A stretch of 15,227 bases of DNA from Burkholderiales bacterium (GTDB lineage: Bacteria; Pseudomonadota; Gammaproteobacteria; Burkholderiales; Burkholderiaceae_C): contig CANGHQ010000008.1 of NCBI GenBank assembly GCA_947453585.1, positions 1 through 15,227 on the forward strand, in the 5' to 3' direction. The position numbers and the translations under genes were made by a program. Below are positions 14,158-15,227 of the stretch, one piece after another. Position 1 is the stretch's first letter; every line of letters starts with the position of its first letter. The notes below the pieces were generated by a model. It was given only the letters and a program-made list of their open reading frames with translations, was not told the origin of the DNA and ran no database searches.

Positions 14158-14814
14158 TTAAAAACCGGCCAACGCCACACTGCGGCACGACTCCTGCGCC
14201 ATGTGAACCACGTTCAGATTTTTGCCCTCCGTCGCAAGCGGAATGCTTTGCAGCACCGCCACCAGCGCTGCGTCGTCCAGCTCCATCTGGCGCAGCAAGC
14301 CGCTGTCCCACAGCGCATGCAGATTGCTGCCGCGCATAAATGCCCGCAACTGAAACTGGTTGCCACCCCGATCATCCGCGTAGCCCGCATGCAGGGGCTG
14401 GTGCACGTCCGCCACCAAGTGCACCAGGTATTTCAGGGCCTTAAGGCGCTCGCCATCGCTGGAACGCGAAGCAAACACCGCCTGCTGGCGCGCAATGGCC
14501 GCAACCACGCATTTGCCATCCGGGCAATCGCGCAGCGGCTCGTAGCTGCACGTACCCCGGGGAAAGTTGACGTAATGCCACACACCTGTGGCCGCGCTGC
14601 GGTGCTCATCGGCCCAAGTGGTAACCGATTCCAGCGTCTGGCCGGGCTCTAGCGCCAGCAAGCGGGTAACTTCTTGGCGCGCCTTGGGCTGCAGCCCTTG
14701 CCACGCCAAGCTGGCAACCACCGTATGGCCTTGGGCGCCCCAGGCGAGGGCTGGTGTGCTTAGGGCGCAGCTGATCAACAGCAGCAAGAGGCGAAGCATC
14801 GGAAACCGTTTCAA
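14158..14814 (-). CDS. S1/P1-type zinc nuclease, truncated by an in-frame stop
   Basis: This 218-residue secreted nuclease cleaves single-stranded nucleic acids in the family. A signal peptide (about 1-24) ends in ALA, placing Trp25 as first mature residue, as required because the N-terminal Trp binds zinc. By comparison with nuclease P1, the other ligands are His30, Asp69, His80, His132, Asp136, His142, His166 and Asp170, so all nine are present. The start is TTG at 14814; an ATG at 14799 would still give a signal peptide, and neither has a clear ribosome-binding site. Family members usually have about 260-290 residues. Here a TAA ends the frame after LAGF and 41 homologous-looking codons follow in phase, so the product may be unstable or the gene decaying. 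Confidence 0.82.
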   Translation of the reverse strand: MKRFPMLRLLLLLISCALSTPALAWGAQGHTVVASLAWQGLQPKARQEVTRLLALEPGQTLESVTTWADEHRSAATGVWHYVNFPRGTCSYEPLRDCPDGKCVVAAIARQQAVFASRSSDGERLKALKYLVHLVADVHQPLHAGYADDRGGNQFQLRAFMRGSNLHALWDSGLLRQMELDDAALVAVLQSIPLATEGKNLNVVHMAQESCRSVALAGF

Positions 14815-15163
14815 CGAATATTTTTAATGTGTTCATTTTGCGCGTTTGGTTTTTTGATATTTTGATTTTTTGGGGGATTCATGGTTCTTTTTCCCCGCCT
14901 CAACCCCCGGCCCCCTCTCGTCCCCTGCGGTGAGGAAAGGGGTAGCGAACAGCCACATTTGGTTTTTTTGCTTCGGCTACGGCACCACTGGGAACTGTCT
15001 GTTTTCGTTGGAGCGGCGCCCTCGCCGCGAATCGGCCTGGCAAAAACATCAAAGTATGCGAGTTGGATCGTCGTTGGACACTCATGCCCTGCGCTCTGTG
15101 CGGCAGGTCACTCACATGCACGATGAGGTCTGGATTCTTGGATGCATTGATTATTTGCACTAG
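14815..15163. other. Gene-poor stretch between the nuclease gene and the IS tip
   Basis: No convincing gene is seen. The first 60 bp are AT-rich and should hold the promoter and leader of the minus-strand nuclease gene, though no clear -35/-10 is visible. Further right are short inverted repeats: CCCCT/AGGGG (14922-14926, 14938-14942) and GCGGCG/CGCCGC with a four-base loop (15013-15028). Small open frames cross the region on both strands but show no domain. The style resembles dispersed non-coding repeats of Comamonadaceae, which I cannot confirm without a search. Confidence 0.4.
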
Positions 15164-15227
15164 GGAAGGTCTGCACAAGTCATCCCCACAGCCCTCTTGT
15201 GCGTTAAGTATCGATGAACCAAATAAG
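15164..15227 (+). mobile_element. Left end of an IS5-family insertion sequence (runs off window)
   Basis: GGAAGGTCTGCACAAGT (15164-15180) matches the IS5 terminal inverted repeat, as I recall it, at 14 of 17 positions. It is preceded directly by CTAG (15160-15163), which fits the four-base YTAR target duplicated by this family. A transposase-like start follows 50 bp inside. Only the tip is in the window. Confidence 0.7.
15214..15227 (+). CDS. IS5-family transposase, first codons only
   Basis: An ATG at 15214 opens a frame reading MNQI up to the window end. Distance from the inverted repeat and the first residues suit the start of an IS5-group transposase. Too little sequence is present for more than an inference from the adjacent terminal repeat. 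Confidence 0.4.

Noticed and set aside
13901..14311. Upstream extension of the nitroreductase frame
   Set aside because: The extension overlaps the nuclease gene, has low-complexity Arg/Ala-rich sequence and no similarity to the family. A good ribosome-binding site supports 13900.
14900..15178. 92-codon minus-strand frame and overlapping plus-strand frames near the right end
   Set aside because: No domain, no ribosome-binding site, and the frame crosses the IS boundary. It is treated as non-coding.
1..15227. CRISPR array, tRNA or rRNA genes, or a biosynthetic cluster around the SagB-like gene
   Set aside because: No regularly spaced direct repeats or tRNA/rRNA-like sequence were seen, and no YcaO, cyclodehydratase or precursor-peptide gene accompanies the nitroreductase.

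Overview
The window reads as a chromosomal segment of a GC-rich beta-proteobacterium, most likely Burkholderiales and probably Comamonadaceae. This rests on overall codon and protein style, since no taxonomic marker gene is present. It is dominated by histidine utilisation (hut) genes.

Layout. Positions 1-735 (minus strand) hold the first codons of a probable hutD and the complete repressor gene hutC. A divergent control region at about 736-838 carries a HutC-type operator. On the plus strand follow hutU (urocanate hydratase), hutH (histidine ammonia-lyase) and a four-gene polar amino-acid ABC importer: binding protein, two permeases and ATPase. A strong stem-loop lies between the binding-protein gene and the first permease. 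A PrlF-YhaV toxin-antitoxin pair (7301-8130, minus) with its own palindromic promoter follows. Next is a minus-strand operon, in transcription order: a Rieske oxygenase, a HisC-type aminotransferase and an FAD-linked 2-hydroxyacid dehydrogenase (8229-11829). It is divergent from a PhyH-type Fe(II)/2-oxoglutarate dioxygenase (12029-12835, plus). The rest is minus strand: a DUF427 protein, a SagB/ThcOx-type nitroreductase and an S1/P1 nuclease interrupted by an in-frame stop. The right end is a gene-poor stretch and the left tip of an IS5-family insertion sequence.

How the parts connect. The most interesting signal is regulatory. A perfect 16-bp copy of the operator between hutC and hutU occurs twice more, both between the Rieske operon and phyH. 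One of these sits in a 45-bp block that matches the hutC-hutU control region at 39 of 45 positions. This suggests that an uncharacterised set of four redox/transamination enzymes has been placed under HutC. An attractive hypothesis is a peripheral pathway that converts a histidine derivative (imidazole-lactate, imidazole-pyruvate, or an N-methylated or betaine form) into histidine for HutH and HutU. The substrate cannot be read from the sequence.
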